Origin: Pelodera strongyloides | Lineage: Eukaryota > Nematoda > Chromadorea > Rhabditida > Rhabditidae | Reading direction: 5' to 3' | Length of the DNA: 64,000 nucleotides | Assembly: GCA_036852015.1 (NCBI GenBank) | Contig: JAANDG010000030.1 | Coordinates: 124,001 to 188,000 of the forward strand | In this document: piece by piece, positions 13,801 through 23,195 of the stretch | Layout of the letters: each line of letters starts with the position of its first letter | How positions within the stretch are numbered: position 1 is the first letter of the stretch | Notes under the pieces: model-generated | The model's input: the letters and a program-made list of their open reading frames with translations, nothing else | What the model was told of the DNA's origin: nothing | Database searches by the model: none | Program-made: the position numbers and the translations under genes

Positions 13801-16800
13801 GGGCCCCGATTAAACCGCTCGAACGAAAAAAATTTTCGTTCTTACCCTCTCCGTTTTAGATCAGCTCTCCTTCCAATGAAGTACAGTACTTCTCCTCTAT
13901 TGCAATCTCGCAAGGCACGGTGATCAAGAGAAGGTTAGCAAATTCGATTTTTTTATTTTTGGCATTTGTTTATTTTCTTTCGAAAAACGACTGTTTTACG
14001 ACTATGTGAGGTTAAAGCGAAATACCTGCCGGTTCTTGAAACGAATCGTGTATAACTGAATTCTTACTTATTTGTGCTAATTTGCTCGAATTTAGCTCGA
14101 AGTTTTATTCTAATTTATGTTCGTTTGCATAGCTGCATAAGAATGCTGGTGTACTCGATGCGTTTCAAAAACCGCCTAGTATTTCGCTTTAAGAATATGT
14201 GGCTGTGTGAAGGCGAGTCGGCCGCAAAATCTGCAAAAAATAACAAGCCGTTTTTCTTGGCCCGGAATCCCACTTTTTAATGAAATAGTTTATTTTAGGT
14301 TCCCGTTCTCAAAGAAGCCATTCCAAACAGCGATCGACTCAGATAATAGACTCATTGAATGGTCCGGTGCTGATGAACTACAGTACATCAAAGTGCACAG
14401 GGACCAGTTGGGAAGAACGAGAGAGGTCGGTGCTTTTTAGGTCTAAACTGGTCCTAGACGTTTAATAGATACACTAGTTTTAGATTACTATATGATACTG
14501 CTTGCTACTAGGATGTATAGTCTATATGTCTAATTTCTTTGTTGTGGTAGTAAATTTACATTTAGGTACTATATCGCATAGCTTAGGTCTATTGACGCTT
14601 TCACGCTTACTATATCGTACTAATTGTACGTACTTGTAAATTTACTAGAGGCCTAAGTTATAGTTATAATTATACATTTACTTAGTTACTCACCCTATAA
14701 ACGTCCATTCCAGATCATTCTGAACGATGAGGTGACGTCACTGGAGTATGCGGACGTGTCGTGGCGCGTGTGCGGCGCTTCCAATAAAGATTTCGCTCGG
14801 CGCACAGTATATCAAGGACATATTCCCGTACAGATTGAAGAATCGCGACGCGTCGACGGAAAGTGAGCAAACATATTTTTTGTACTATGTTTTACTTTAC
14901 CTAAGTGTTATGCTGGAGGTGCATGTCTGGCATAGTGAACCCGAATGTATACAGATACACAGTATATCGCATCCATAAACATTTGAGTGGGGTGCTGGGG
15001 TTCAGCGAGGCGATGAGATGAGAGGGAAAGAGAGACACTGAGACAGATCATGCGTTTGAGAGAGACTGGGAGAGAGAGCGTGAATGAGAAAGAGCCCGTG
15101 CAGACTAAGTTTGTGTTCGTCTTATAAACTGCAGTCAGCAACACTGTTATAGGCTGCGTAACTCTTCCTTCTTGCTGACCTACGATGATCTCGGACGTCT
15201 TACTTCACTACAGCCAAACGTTGACGGACAGGCCTTAGAAGGCGTTAATCAGAAATGGAACGAGAGAACAGGACACTTGGAGAGTGCTGACGGATATACG
15301 GTACTAAATCAGGCAGACACGCAGAGGATCTCTGGATATAAGGTATGAATTATGAATTAAATGATGAACTAAGCTCGTGTATATCTAATTGATGGAGAGA
15401 GCGTAGACGGCTAGCGAGAGAGGGAGAGAGCGCGAGAAACAATCAATAATCTATTTCAGACCATGGTTGAGACCCAGGTGGACAGTCACGGCGAGTTGCT
15501 ATCGCGAAAGGCGACCGCAGGCTCTGTCAGATGCTCAGTCGCGGTTTCGCGCGACTTGCTTGGCCGTGTCGCGACGGCGGATTGGCGACGCTCTGTGGCG
15601 AGTGGCCGCGAAACTCGCGCTTATGATGTGAACGGTCGCGTTGCGGAATGGAACTCAATTGATGGAATCAAGTGAGTGGTTAATTAGGGTAACTACACTA
15701 ACGGAATATCTAGACCGCCGAAAGAACGTCGGTAAAGGGTCGCCAAACAATTTCCACCGAAAAAAAAGCATCTGGCGACCACTTGGATACACCGTTATAT
15801 GACCGATTGTCTATTGTTCGCCATTGGTATCCAAGTGGTCGCCAAATGGTTTCTGCCAGTACCCTTCAATGTTTTTCGAACATGTTTATTTTTAAGTAAT
15901 ACATTTTCAGATGGACTCTAAAGTACGACAAAGACGGACGCCTGAAGTCGGTGAATGATCTCTCAGTGATGTATAGCACTGGCGGAGTGCCAAAGAGTGT
16001 TGGCACGATTGAATATACTGTAGACGGGAATGGATGGACCATCAAAAAAGGTTATCTATAACTTTTTATATTTGTTTAAATTTAAAAATATTTTTAGGAA
16101 GCACATTTTCAAAAAAAGTCTTTTATACTTGACCGTGCCCCGCTTACAGTGTGTGCCCGAAATGTGTGGCCATGCGTATTCCAGCCCATTTTTTTTGTAG
16201 GCCGCGCACCTGCCAAAGTTTCGCGTAGAGTAACAATAGTGTATTACAACAATTTTAGGAGACATCTCGTACCAAATGGACGCTCTTGGCAGATTAGTAC
16301 AGGCTACTTCACCGGAATTCTCCGTGCAGTTGAAGTATGATGAACAAGGTACTTTTTTTTATCTTACATACTAATAGGCATACATAGTCATACATAGTCA
16401 TATGCAGTTATAGTTATCTTATCTTATTCTGTATTGCTGACGTTCGTTCGAATGGTAGTGTAGTGGTTATTGGTATAGCACTGATAGGATAGCTGTTTTA
16501 TGCATTATCATTATCGAGGTTCTAAGAGAAACTGCAGACGCTAATATAGTGCGGGTAGTTCAGCTAGAGAAAGCAGTCGGATAAAACTAAAAGCAATGAC
16601 TAGCAGAGCTAGCTTCCTGAGGCCATATTCACCACTCCATTCCCCATGGGAAATTCCTCCGTCTTTTTCTCTGCGCGTCTCACATTAGAATGCTATTTTC
16701 TGTCCCCAGGGACTATTTTCCCGAGGGAATCGGAGTGGTGAATATGGCCTCAGGACGAATGTAATTGGGGTACAGAAGTCGGGATTTTTAGGATAGTCTA

Positions 16801-19140
16801 ATTGTTGAAAATCAATCAATAACCTGAATTGTTAATAATTCCCCTTTGTAGACCGTGTAATCTGGGTCCAGCGAACTGGAAAAGAGTCCATCGTCTACTC
16901 TCTGTTCTATGCCTATCCACACTCTCCCACTCTGTGCTCTCACTTTACCAACTCGAAAACGGAGGCCGTGAGCACGCTTTACTATACTGGTATGGTTTTT
17001 TTTATTTCTATTTTTTTTTGTTAGCCATCAAAATGTTTCACAGTGTACTTATTATTACATAACTGCAATTTTATATAGTACTCTACAGGTTCCTTGTTTC
17101 ATATGTATATGCAGGTAGTGAATAAATTAGCTTACTCACCTTACTTACCACCGTAACTTATTTTTTATCTTTTACATTAAATAGGTTAAACTGTTGCAGT
17201 TAGCTTACAAAAACTGATATATGTATGAAGGTTTATTGATTAAAAGAACAAGCACAGTGAATAAAGGCAAAACGAGAAAAAAAAACAGGTCACACAGAGC
17301 AAAAGAATCAAGTCCTTTACTACTTACGCGGAACGTCACTTAAACAGGGAAAGTAAATTAAACTCGTTTCAGAATCCAACACCTTGTACGGTATATCCTC
17401 GGATGGTTATCGATACGCTGTTCTGTCGGACGCGTCGCGATCTCCCCGATCAATACTTTATAGTTCGGGAAGTGTGAAAGAAGTCGATTACACACCCAAT
17501 GGAGCCGTGCACTTTGACTCGAACCAGGAGTTTTGGATCCCGGTTGGATATCTAGGAGGTGAGTGGATGGTGTAATGGTTAAGTGCGCGGATTACAGGGA
17601 AACAGGTCGAGGTTCGGTACATGCCGGTACATTTCTGTACAGAAAGCGTCCGAACTGTTTAGGTACCACGCATTGACAATTTTTTATTAGTTTATGATTT
17701 ACTCCATTTCATTCCAAACGACAATATATTACTAAAATATTTTTTTCTAGGTATCGATCTGCCTGAGGTGGGCGTGGCAATCATCGCGGGCCGCCCACTC
17801 GATGTGCTTATTGGTCGTTGGATGTCATTCGGACCCGCCCACACTCAAGCTCCGCCCAGTTTAATGGATATCAGACATGCAGTAGATGTGTTTGCAAGGA
17901 ACGATGAAGAGGAAGAGAGTGCAGTCAGTCGGATTCCGTTAGGTGAGTGGTTGTGTTGGTGTTTGTTGTTTTATTCTGTATCTTGTAGTCTATAGTTTAT
18001 TAATGAATTTGAATTTTATTTTTCAGACCTCCCATCCTGGCTGGACTTGATTGGTATTCGGTCCGAGTTTTTGACTCCGCCCACCGAGACTTCACTCTCG
18101 CATCTGAGACTCTTGACGGCTCCAGCAGTATCCCTAGCTCTCTCGTCCTTCCCGTCGCGTCTCGGTCTCTTCACGAAACTGCAGTCTATATCTCCGTCTC
18201 GTCTCTCTGATGTCTCCCCAGCGACGGTTGCTCCCTCGCTTTCTCAGGACGATCCCGGATTCGCTGATATGCTAATTTTGATTCCACAAGCGGAGAAGGC
18301 AACGTGTTTTGTATATTTTATGTGTGCTTACCAGAGATGAGATGGGAATGAGATAGAGAGAGAGAGAGAAAGAGGGAGAAAGAGAGGGGTGAGAGAAAGA
18401 AAGATGAGAGAGACCGAGAGGAGAGGGCGAGAGAGGAGACAGAGTGAGGTGCAAGAGAGGGTGATAGTTTCTCTCACTATTACCACGTATTCTCTAGACT
18501 CTCGTCAAGACTTCGTCTCTGCTCACTCCGGCCGAACAAAAGCTAATCACTGATATCCTACAACCGGCTGTTCAGGTAAATATCATTTTATTGGTATTAT
18601 TATTTCATGGTTTATATTTTTTGCTGTTTTCGGTAGTCCTTTATTTCCAGGGCTGTCCCAGTTCATCATAAATGTATGTTCAAAAAATGAAAGTATGCTA
18701 GGCAGATTTGTTAGTTAAAGCAAAATACCGGCCGGTTTTTGAAAAACATTGAGTACTCCAGCTTTCTTATATTAGAATAAAAAAAATCGGGCTAAATTCG
18801 ATCAACTTGCATAAATACGTAAGAATTCAGTTGTCCACGATGCGTTTCAAAAACCGGCGATATTTCGCTTTAAACTCGTAAGTCACTCGCATGATGGTGT
18901 TTGCCCCATGTAAAAGATGAGGTAAGGGTAGAGATCTGGCTCTCTCACCTCGAGGGTGCCTTGTCTCCGTTCCCAGCTTTGGGATACGTTACCAGAGCTA
19001 TTTACCTAATACGTACTTTAGGTGCCTTGGAGGGCTATTTCTGCAGGCACATCCGGAAGTTGGGAGCAACACTTTGCACGATCAAATGAGGTGCGTTTTG
19101 TATTGAATTATAATATTCTATCCAAGGAGGATCACTCACG

Positions 19141-19192
<52 letters not shown>

Positions 19193-22100
19193 ATAGAGTG
19201 AGAGAGAGGAGAGAGAAGAGAGAGAGATATATATATATATATATATCGAGAGAGAAAGGAACGAGAGAGAAAGGAACGAGAGACAAAACCATAGATGGCG
19301 ATTAACATACCGTATCTCGCAGATACCTGCCGGTCTGTCCTCTAACTCCCATCCGCACTTCACAGTGGTAGTGAATGCAGAGACAGTTGAGCTGCGCGCC
19401 GCCAAAACCAAGATTATCACGCACTTTCAGACCAATCAGGTTAGCATTCAGTTTTTCACCTTTTTGCGTTGCTAAAGCGGCATAACATCCGGTCGATGTG
19501 TTTCAAAAAACCGGCCGGTATTTCGCTTTAAAATGAATATGCACGCTGTTTTCCAGGCTGCCGTGAGGTCTAAGCTAGCTGAAGAGGCACGCCGCAAAGA
19601 GACCACATCTATATGGAGAACAGAGAAGAAAATGGTAGGAATGCGTCAAGTAATTACCTAAAATTATGAAATAAAACTAATTAACTAATTAACCTAGCCG
19701 ACCTAAGGAAGGAAAACTAGAGAACGTTGAATAGACTTGCCTATCGGAACACCGTAGTTAAGTCGAACGAATAAGAGGAGGACGGGGATAGATTCACTTG
19801 AGTGAATCTCCAATAGCGTCCGGGGGGCCGTATGAACGGCAACTAATATAGGGACCAGTTTTGCTCAGGCTCTGTCAACCCTATGATGCTCCAATGAGCG
19901 AGTCGGTATAGGGTTGATATAATCTCGTTATATATAATGATTCACATGCTAATTGGGTAATTCACAATGAAGTGATAAACATCCATAGAGTTACGTGGTA
20001 ATATTGTATGTTTCAAGGGTAAATATGCTCGTTGCAGCGTAGTTGCAACACTCACGCAAGCGAAAATTCCCAAAAACAATAATTAGAAATCAAATGTGTT
20101 GATTTCTTCTTGCTTATAGATCTACTTGATTTTGCTACATTATGAAGCTGCTCTTGAAATATTTGCCTCTATTGATACTTCTTCTGATGAGTTGTCTCCT
20201 GGTAGGGATTTTGTTTCTTTGCAATGACTTAAAACATAGCTTCGCGCTGTGAGCTCCCTTGCACAACTTGCAGTTCTGGTCAGGGCACGACCTTGTTTGG
20301 TGGTCAAACTCGAAGCACTTCCTGCATACTTTCTCATTGCAGATTATCTTATTAAGTACCCGGGCGTCAATTTGTTTCTTGCAATTTAGGGTCCTATGTC
20401 CTGTCTTTTTGCAAATCAGACAAGAATTGTACGCTGCGATCTCGTCGTAATGACACTCTCTTGCTCTTTCTGCGTCAACCTTTGTTGTAACTTCCCTGAA
20501 GATTGCTTCTATTAGTTCATTTGTTGTGAATTCTCTTTCATTTTGCAATTCGACTAGCGTTATCTGTTGTACAATCTCCCAAGGGAACTTTTTCCTTATT
20601 TTCTTTTTTGATCGTCATATTGTTGAGATCTTCGTACTTTCTTAGTCGCAAACATGTTGCCTTGATATCAAAATATGTCCTTTGGAGAGCTCTGGTGGAA
20701 GATGACGATTGTCGGATTGCTGTGAGTTTTGCATACAGCGCTCTCTTTTTCATGTCTGGGTCTCCAAATTGTTCTTTAATTAGACTAACTGCATCCTGAT
20801 AGTATTCGTTTGCAACTGGAAATTGTCTAATGCATTCAGCTGCTTTTCCTGTGCATAGTTTCTTCAAGGCGATGAATTTTTGCACGTCTGGGCATGCTTG
20901 CGAATTGATTAATGAATCGAATTGTTCCCAGAAACTGTCGAAGTTTTCAAGGGTACCATTGAATGGTGTTATGTCAATGTGGACAAGTGATTTGTCGAGT
21001 TTCCACTTAACTGTGTTTATGTTTGAATTGTTAACTGTAAATCTTTCACAGTTATTGATTGTTCCCATGCTTTTGGTAGGTGACATTTCAGAAAGTCGGA
21101 GAATAGTTTCACTAGGTGTGCTTGTTTCGTGATAGTTATATAGGACCTTTTTGTTCTTGTTATGAACGGGATTTCTTACAGTGTATGGCAGGTGTGTCGG
21201 ATTTTTGGATTGGTGGTCCCTGATGGATAGTGTTTTGGCTATTTTTGGAGTTGCACTCGGGGTTGTGGTTCCTTGTAGCTCACTTATTTGATGAAGTAAC
21301 GCGTTGCTTTGAACATTCAACAGATTTGCTAGCATCGTACCTTCATTATACACGAAATGTTTCCAGTATCTGTAGCCTTTTCTTTCCGCCAGTTCAGAAA
21401 TGACCCTCAATTTGTTTAGTCCTTTCTTTATGAATTCTATTTCTACATTTGCATCATTAATTGCCTGGAATCTAGTTGTCTCGTTCAAATGACACTTATT
21501 CAAATTTTTCAAAATCTGGATTTGATACTCTGTTTTGTCTAATTTATTTTTTATCGCATTGGTTACTCTCGTACAGATTCTTCTAAATGAGTTAAAGTTC
21601 TGATTTGAAAAGTTTCGTAAGGCATTTACTTTACTACCTGGCTGAGAATCAATCTTTTCCTTAAAATTCGAATGTCGTGATCTATCTAGGTTTGATCTAG
21701 ATTTATTAACACTTTTAGCTGGAATTTGATGACAAGAGGATGATGAACTAGAAAAGAGGTCATAAACATTAAGTGAATTGTTTGATATTGATGTGGCCAA
21801 TAAATGGTCACTCCATTCTGTGACCAGTAAATGATCACTCTTTGATGCGACCAATAAATGGTCGCTCCTTTCCGCGACCAATAAATGGTCGCTCCTTTCC
21901 GCGACCAATAAATGGTCGCTCCTTTCCGCGACCAATAAATGGTCGCTCCGTTGTGCGACCAATAAATGGTCGCTCCATTCAGGAGTAGCAGATTTATAAC
22001 TGCAGGAATCGGTAATATCCGAGGTCGCCATGAATAGACTTGCCTATCGGAACACCGTAGTTAAGTCGAACGAATAAGAGGAGGACGGGGATAGATTCAC

Positions 22101-22622
22101 TTGAGTGAATCTCCAATAGCGTCCGGGGGGCCGTATGAACGGCAACTAATATAGGGACCAGTTTTGCTCAGGCTCTGTCAACCCTAACTATGATGCTCCA
22201 ATGAGCGAGTCGGTATAGGGTTGATATAATCTCGTTATATATAATGATTCACATGCTAATTGGGTAATTCACAATGAAGTGATAAACATCCATAGAGTTA
22301 CGTGGTAATTGTATGTTTCAAGGGTAAATATGCTCGTTGCGGCGTAGTTGCAACAAACGTGTTACTTTGCTAATTAGTTCACTATTTACCTAAAATTCAC
22401 GTTTTATTGTATTTATACCTAACTACAAACTACAAACTTATTTAGGTCGAACGGTCCGGAAAGGGTCGTTTCCCGTGGACGGATACGGAAAAGCGGGAAT
22501 TGCTTTCTAAGGGTACTGTAGCCGGTTACGTCATCGAGATGATGACGTCATCACATGAGCCGTCGATTCTGTCAACCGTTTATGCGTGGACTTTTGTACG
22601 TCAGGGTCGAGTCTCAGCTTAG
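142..22622 (+). CDS. Teneurin (3' 48 exons, 5' end outside window)
   Basis: Teneurins are type II transmembrane cell-adhesion proteins with a large extracellular part: EGF repeats, a beta-sandwich, an NHL propeller, a YD/RHS shell and a Tox-GHH-like C-terminus. I joined 48 exons whose phases agree throughout, giving 6357 nt (2118 codons plus TAG). The order of all teneurin domains is preserved and colinear with vertebrate proteins. The transmembrane segment, cytoplasmic part and probably the first EGF repeats lie upstream of the window. Exon 1 (142-273) codes a Thr/Arg/Gln-rich linker and is the least certain. Introns are mostly 100-500 nt; the last is 2.8 kb because of an LTR insertion. Domain blocks and exon coordinates are in the following entries. 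The assignment as teneurin is secure; orthology to a numbered vertebrate paralogue is not implied. Confidence 0.93.
395..585 (-). repeat. tRNA-derived SINE-like element
   Basis: On the minus strand a tRNA-like head with B box GGTTCGAATCC-like (complement of GGGATTCGAACCC) followed by a tail shared with 920-1096 (TTTATGAA...GTTGT...AACTCTTCTCCTTT). Confidence 0.5.
920..1096 (-). repeat. tRNA-derived SINE-like element, second copy
   Basis: Minus strand reads GCATAGCTCAACCGGTAGAGC ... GTGGGTTCGAATCTC, a clear tRNA-like A and B box pair, followed by the same tail as 395-585. Not a convincing functional tRNA because the acceptor-stem pairing is weak. Confidence 0.6.
1235..1406. mobile_element. 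Palindromic MITE family C, copy 1
   Basis: About 172 bp, almost a perfect inverted repeat: arms of about 80 bp starting TTAAAGCGAAATGCCAGC around a 6-bp GTCCAC-like centre, bounded by TTTAAA. It lies in a teneurin intron. A second nearly identical copy is at 9060-9232. Confidence 0.85.
2899..3000 (+). repeat. (GT/GC)-rich simple repeat
   Basis: GTGTGTGCGTGCGTGC... just after the donor of the exon ending 2868. Confidence 0.85.
3108..5344 (+). other. Teneurin beta-sandwich (carboxypeptidase-like) region
   Basis: Exons 3108-3175, 3288-3424, 3585-3733, 3925-4017, 4294-4504, 4751-4861 and 5195-5344. Recognisable conserved pieces are VVRGRVV, GDGAFDLLVNGG, the HVFTWDRLNAY block and the GGWTLDLHHHY block just before the propeller, all in the order known from teneurins. 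The donor after 4861 (rather than 4854) is chosen because only it keeps phase with the next exon. Confidence 0.85.
5664..8468 (+). other. Teneurin NHL beta-propeller region
   Basis: Exons 5664-5769, 6007-6150, 6354-6489, 6654-6780, 7036-7166, 7310-7424, 7654-7778, 7985-8206 and 8388-8468. Repeated blade signatures are visible: PTSLALCPDGSTLIAD, PSYLAVDPLTGDVYI, CGDGGPAVDAQLFFPKGIAV, SVSVDLHSDSLYVLD, and NSPQAIVADSRGRLLVADTG. These correspond blade by blade to the teneurin NHL domain, which contributes to ligand binding in vertebrate teneurins. Confidence 0.9.
6852..6985. mobile_element. Degenerate member of MITE family C
   Basis: Shares GAACTTTGCATATGAT and CCTATGTATCC arms with the mirrored GCATAGGATCCATAGGATTTGC on the other side, with a diverged centre. 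Confidence 0.55.
8634..9064. mobile_element. TTAA-bounded element family D, copy 1
   Basis: 431 bp from TTAAAGGAAGGCAGTCACTTC to GTAGTGACTGCGATCCTTTAA. The ends are imperfect inverted repeats and TTAA occurs at both edges. Matches 27928-28357 in reverse orientation over its length. No coding capacity. Confidence 0.8.
9060..9232. mobile_element. Palindromic MITE family C, copy 2
   Basis: Same sequence as 1235-1406 apart from the loop (GTCAAC). It abuts the TTAA end of the family D element at 8634-9064. Confidence 0.85.
9906..10377. mobile_element. Long fold-back element in a teneurin intron
   Basis: Inverted repeat with arms of about 190 bp (ATGGATGGGTTCACTACAAAATC... and its complement ending TAGTGAATCCATCCC) and a short centre near 10110-10160. 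It ends at TTTAAG. No ORF of note. Confidence 0.8.
10729..10860 (+). repeat. (GA)n tract in a teneurin intron
   Basis: Long GA run beginning about 25 nt after the donor at 10704. Comparable purine or pyrimidine tracts in teneurin introns: 7235-7272 (CT), 11295-11412 (GA), 13308-13410 (CT), 18352-18440 (GA) and 19143-19290 (GA with a short TA run). Confidence 0.9.
13655..13830. repeat. GATCGGGGC-rich inverted repeat in a teneurin intron
   Basis: Multiple copies of ATCGGGGC and GGCCCCGATC in both orientations around a T/A-rich centre. Probably a decayed foldback element. Confidence 0.5.
14012..14192. mobile_element. MITE family A copy (TTAAAGCGAAATACC...)
   Basis: About 180 bp with terminal inverted repeats TTAAAGCGAAATACCKGCCGG and inner sequence GAATTCTTACTTATTTGTGCTAA. 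It lies in a teneurin intron. Other copies are 18715-18873, 24436-24618, 24831-25002, 25671-25841, 35822-35997 and 38636-38821, plus fragments 19472-19532 and 28354-28515. Confidence 0.8.
16617..16755. mobile_element. MITE family F copy
   Basis: Inverted ends CCTGAGGCCATATTCACCAC / GTGGTGAATATGGCCTCAGG, in a teneurin intron. Related copies are 36193-36327 and 37590-37745. Confidence 0.8.
18715..18873. mobile_element. MITE family A copy
   Basis: TTAAAGCAAAATACCGGCCGG ... CCGGCGATATTTCGCTTTAA, in a teneurin intron. Confidence 0.75.
19472..19532. mobile_element. Short MITE family A remnant
   Basis: Only about 60 bp, keeping the end CGGCCGGTATTTCGCTTTAA opposite a decayed CTAAAGCGGCATAAC; the interior seems deleted. 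Confidence 0.55.
19728..20050 (-). repeat. LTR of the BEL/Pao-like element (3' LTR in element orientation)
   Basis: 323-bp terminal repeat starting TG and ending CA, paired with 22031-22355. Relative to the other copy it lacks 4 bp near CCCTA and has a 2-bp gain near GGTAATATTG. Confidence 0.85.
20135..20548 (-). CDS. Gag C-terminal zinc-knuckle part, different frame
   Basis: 137-codon ORF overlapping the end of the gag-like ORF by 11 nt in another frame. It contains cysteine knuckles such as CLICKKTGHRTLNC and further CxxC pairs (CRKCFEFDHQTRSC, CKLCKGAHSAKLC), typical of the nucleic-acid-binding end of BEL/Pao gag. Either a frameshift mutation separates it from the upstream core or a programmed frameshift joins them; the sequence alone does not decide. 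It ends without entering a protease. Confidence 0.7.
   Translation of the reverse strand: MQNEREFTTNELIEAIFREVTTKVDAERARECHYDEIAAYNSCLICKKTGHRTLNCKKQIDARVLNKIICNEKVCRKCFEFDHQTRSCPDQNCKLCKGAHSAKLCFKSLQRNKIPTRRQLIRRSINRGKYFKSSFIM
20538..22031 (-). CDS. Gag-like protein of the BEL/Pao-like element (DUF1759-type core)
   Basis: 497-codon ORF. Residues about 20-90 are a tandem 9-residue repeat (SDHLLVAER-like). The C-terminal half, about residues 345-470, has the character of the gag core seen in BEL/Pao elements: FWEQFDSLINS, KKLCTGKAAECI, LIKEQFGDPDMKKRALYAKL, and a Leu/Arg-rich helix. Its ATG overlaps the LTR/primer-binding-site border, so translation would begin at the very first internal base. 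The frame ends before the zinc knuckles, which continue in another frame at 20135-20548. Function (capsid-like protein) is inferred from the family. Confidence 0.75.
   Translation of the reverse strand: MATSDITDSCSYKSATPEWSDHLLVAQRSDHLLVAERSDHLLVAERSDHLLVAERSDHLLVASKSDHLLVTEWSDHLLATSISNNSLNVYDLFSSSSSSCHQIPAKSVNKSRSNLDRSRHSNFKEKIDSQPGSKVNALRNFSNQNFNSFRRICTRVTNAIKNKLDKTEYQIQILKNLNKCHLNETTRFQAINDANVEIEFIKKGLNKLRVISELAERKGYRYWKHFVYNEGTMLANLLNVQSNALLHQISELQGTTTPSATPKIAKTLSIRDHQSKNPTHLPYTVRNPVHNKNKKVLYNYHETSTPSETILRLSEMSPTKSMGTINNCERFTVNNSNINTVKWKLDKSLVHIDITPFNGTLENFDSFWEQFDSLINSQACPDVQKFIALKKLCTGKAAECIRQFPVANEYYQDAVSLIKEQFGDPDMKKRALYAKLTAIRQSSSSTRALQRTYFDIKATCLRLRKYEDLNNMTIKKENKEKVPLGDCTTDNASRIAK
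21793..21978 (-). repeat. 27-bp tandem repeat inside the BEL/Pao-like gag ORF
   Basis: About seven units of a 27-bp sequence, each containing the hairpin-forming core GCGACCAATAAATGGTCGC. In the gag frame each unit gives nine residues (SDHLLVAER-like), so copy-number change preserves the frame. Confidence 0.85.
22031..22355 (-). repeat. LTR of the BEL/Pao-like element (5' LTR in element orientation)
   Basis: 325-bp terminal repeat paired with 19728-20050. The TSD AACGT follows immediately. Confidence 0.85.
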
Positions 22623-22733
22623 GCTCCACCCACAGTGTACTTTCTATTTGTAGTTTGTAGCCTGTAGTCTAGTCATTAAATTACTGATCGAAATTATATG
22701 CATTTTTGACTAAGTTTCGACTTAGTTCTTTTA

Positions 22734-22739
22734 AATAAA
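22734..22739 (+). terminator. Poly(A) signal of the teneurin gene
   Basis: AATAAA 112 nt downstream of the teneurin stop codon. No other canonical hexamer lies nearer. Confidence 0.6.
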
Positions 22740-22888
22740 TTGCCGGAAATTGCTCGGGAAGTTTATCTTGCCCTGAATGATATCATCAGTATGCGTATAA
22801 TAATAATAATTATAATACTAATTTCCATAAATGACGTGTGCCTTATAGATACGGAGCTTTCAGGAATATTTTTCAGTTTATATTTTAT

Positions 22889-22921
<33 letters not shown>

Positions 22922-23074
22922 CTAAGATTTTGTATGGAAATCTTGTAGTTTTATGAATTTTTGTTTTTGTTTTCTGCGACCACTTCTAATTGGAGTAAAC
23001 TAGTCTTTGATTGTTTTCTTAGCTGCGGCGGCCAGTTTTCTTGTAAGGTGGTGAGATTCGGTATAACAGGAAAC

Positions 23075-23195
23075 TTTGGGTGGTGGGCCGCGCGCTAATG
23101 ACGATGGGCGTCGCGCTGAAAAGTATCGCGCCCAGGTAGGGCGGCGCCCCCAAAAATGGGCGCTGATCGCGCGGCCCACCAACCAAATTTCCTCA
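23075..23195. mobile_element. GC-rich inverted-repeat element
   Basis: GGAAACTTTGGGTGGTGGGCCGCGCG at one end and CGCGCGGCCCACCAACCAAATTTCC at the other; a GC-rich island in AT-rich intergenic DNA. Confidence 0.65.

Larger units (their letters stand above)
9324..17942 (+). other. Teneurin YD/RHS-repeat shell
   Basis: Exons 9324-9418, 9689-9852, 10592-10704, 10920-11036, 11217-11294, 11459-11546, 11806-11939, 12591-12757, 13172-13283, 13511-13618, 13860-13933, 14299-14425, 14714-14862, 15153-15342, 15460-15671, 15911-16050, 16259-16348, 16852-16989, 17373-17558 and 17751-17942. YD motifs include FGYDKTGR, FEYDRVG, YDVLGR, YDRLNRV, YDDLGRL, YDVNGRV and YDKDGRL. The shell closes with the RHS-core-like RPLDVLIGRW (exon 17751-17942), which matches the teneurin RDYDVLAGRW box. 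Twenty small exons encode a shell that vertebrate genes carry on few large exons. Confidence 0.9.
19728..22355 (-). mobile_element. Non-autonomous BEL/Pao-like LTR element in the teneurin intron
   Basis: Direct LTRs at 19728-20050 (323 bp) and 22031-22355 (325 bp) run TGAATAGAC...GCAACA. They differ by one substitution and two small indels that I could find. A 5-bp target duplication AACGT lies at 19723-19727 and 22356-22360. The internal part encodes only a gag-like product on the minus strand; no protease, reverse transcriptase or integrase is present. In the minus orientation the LTR is followed at once by TGGCGACC, a plausible primer-binding site. I see no good polypurine tract before the other LTR, which suggests an internal deletion. 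It lies antisense in the last teneurin intron, which also has complete flanking splice sites. Confidence 0.85.
18027..22622 (+). other. Teneurin C-terminal Tox-GHH-like/TCAP region
   Basis: Exons 18027-18298, 18498-18575, 19022-19090, 19323-19439, 19557-19634 and 22446-22622. Conserved landmarks are the AAVRSKLAEEARR...W segment (19557-19634) and PWTDTEKRELLSKGTVAGY in the last exon, equivalent to the vertebrate LWTEGEKQQLL block close to the C-terminus. The protein ends GRVSA-stop at 22620-22622. The exon ending 18298 seems to use a GC donor. The segment between the RHS box and 18298 is Ser/Pro-rich and poorly conserved. Confidence 0.85.
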
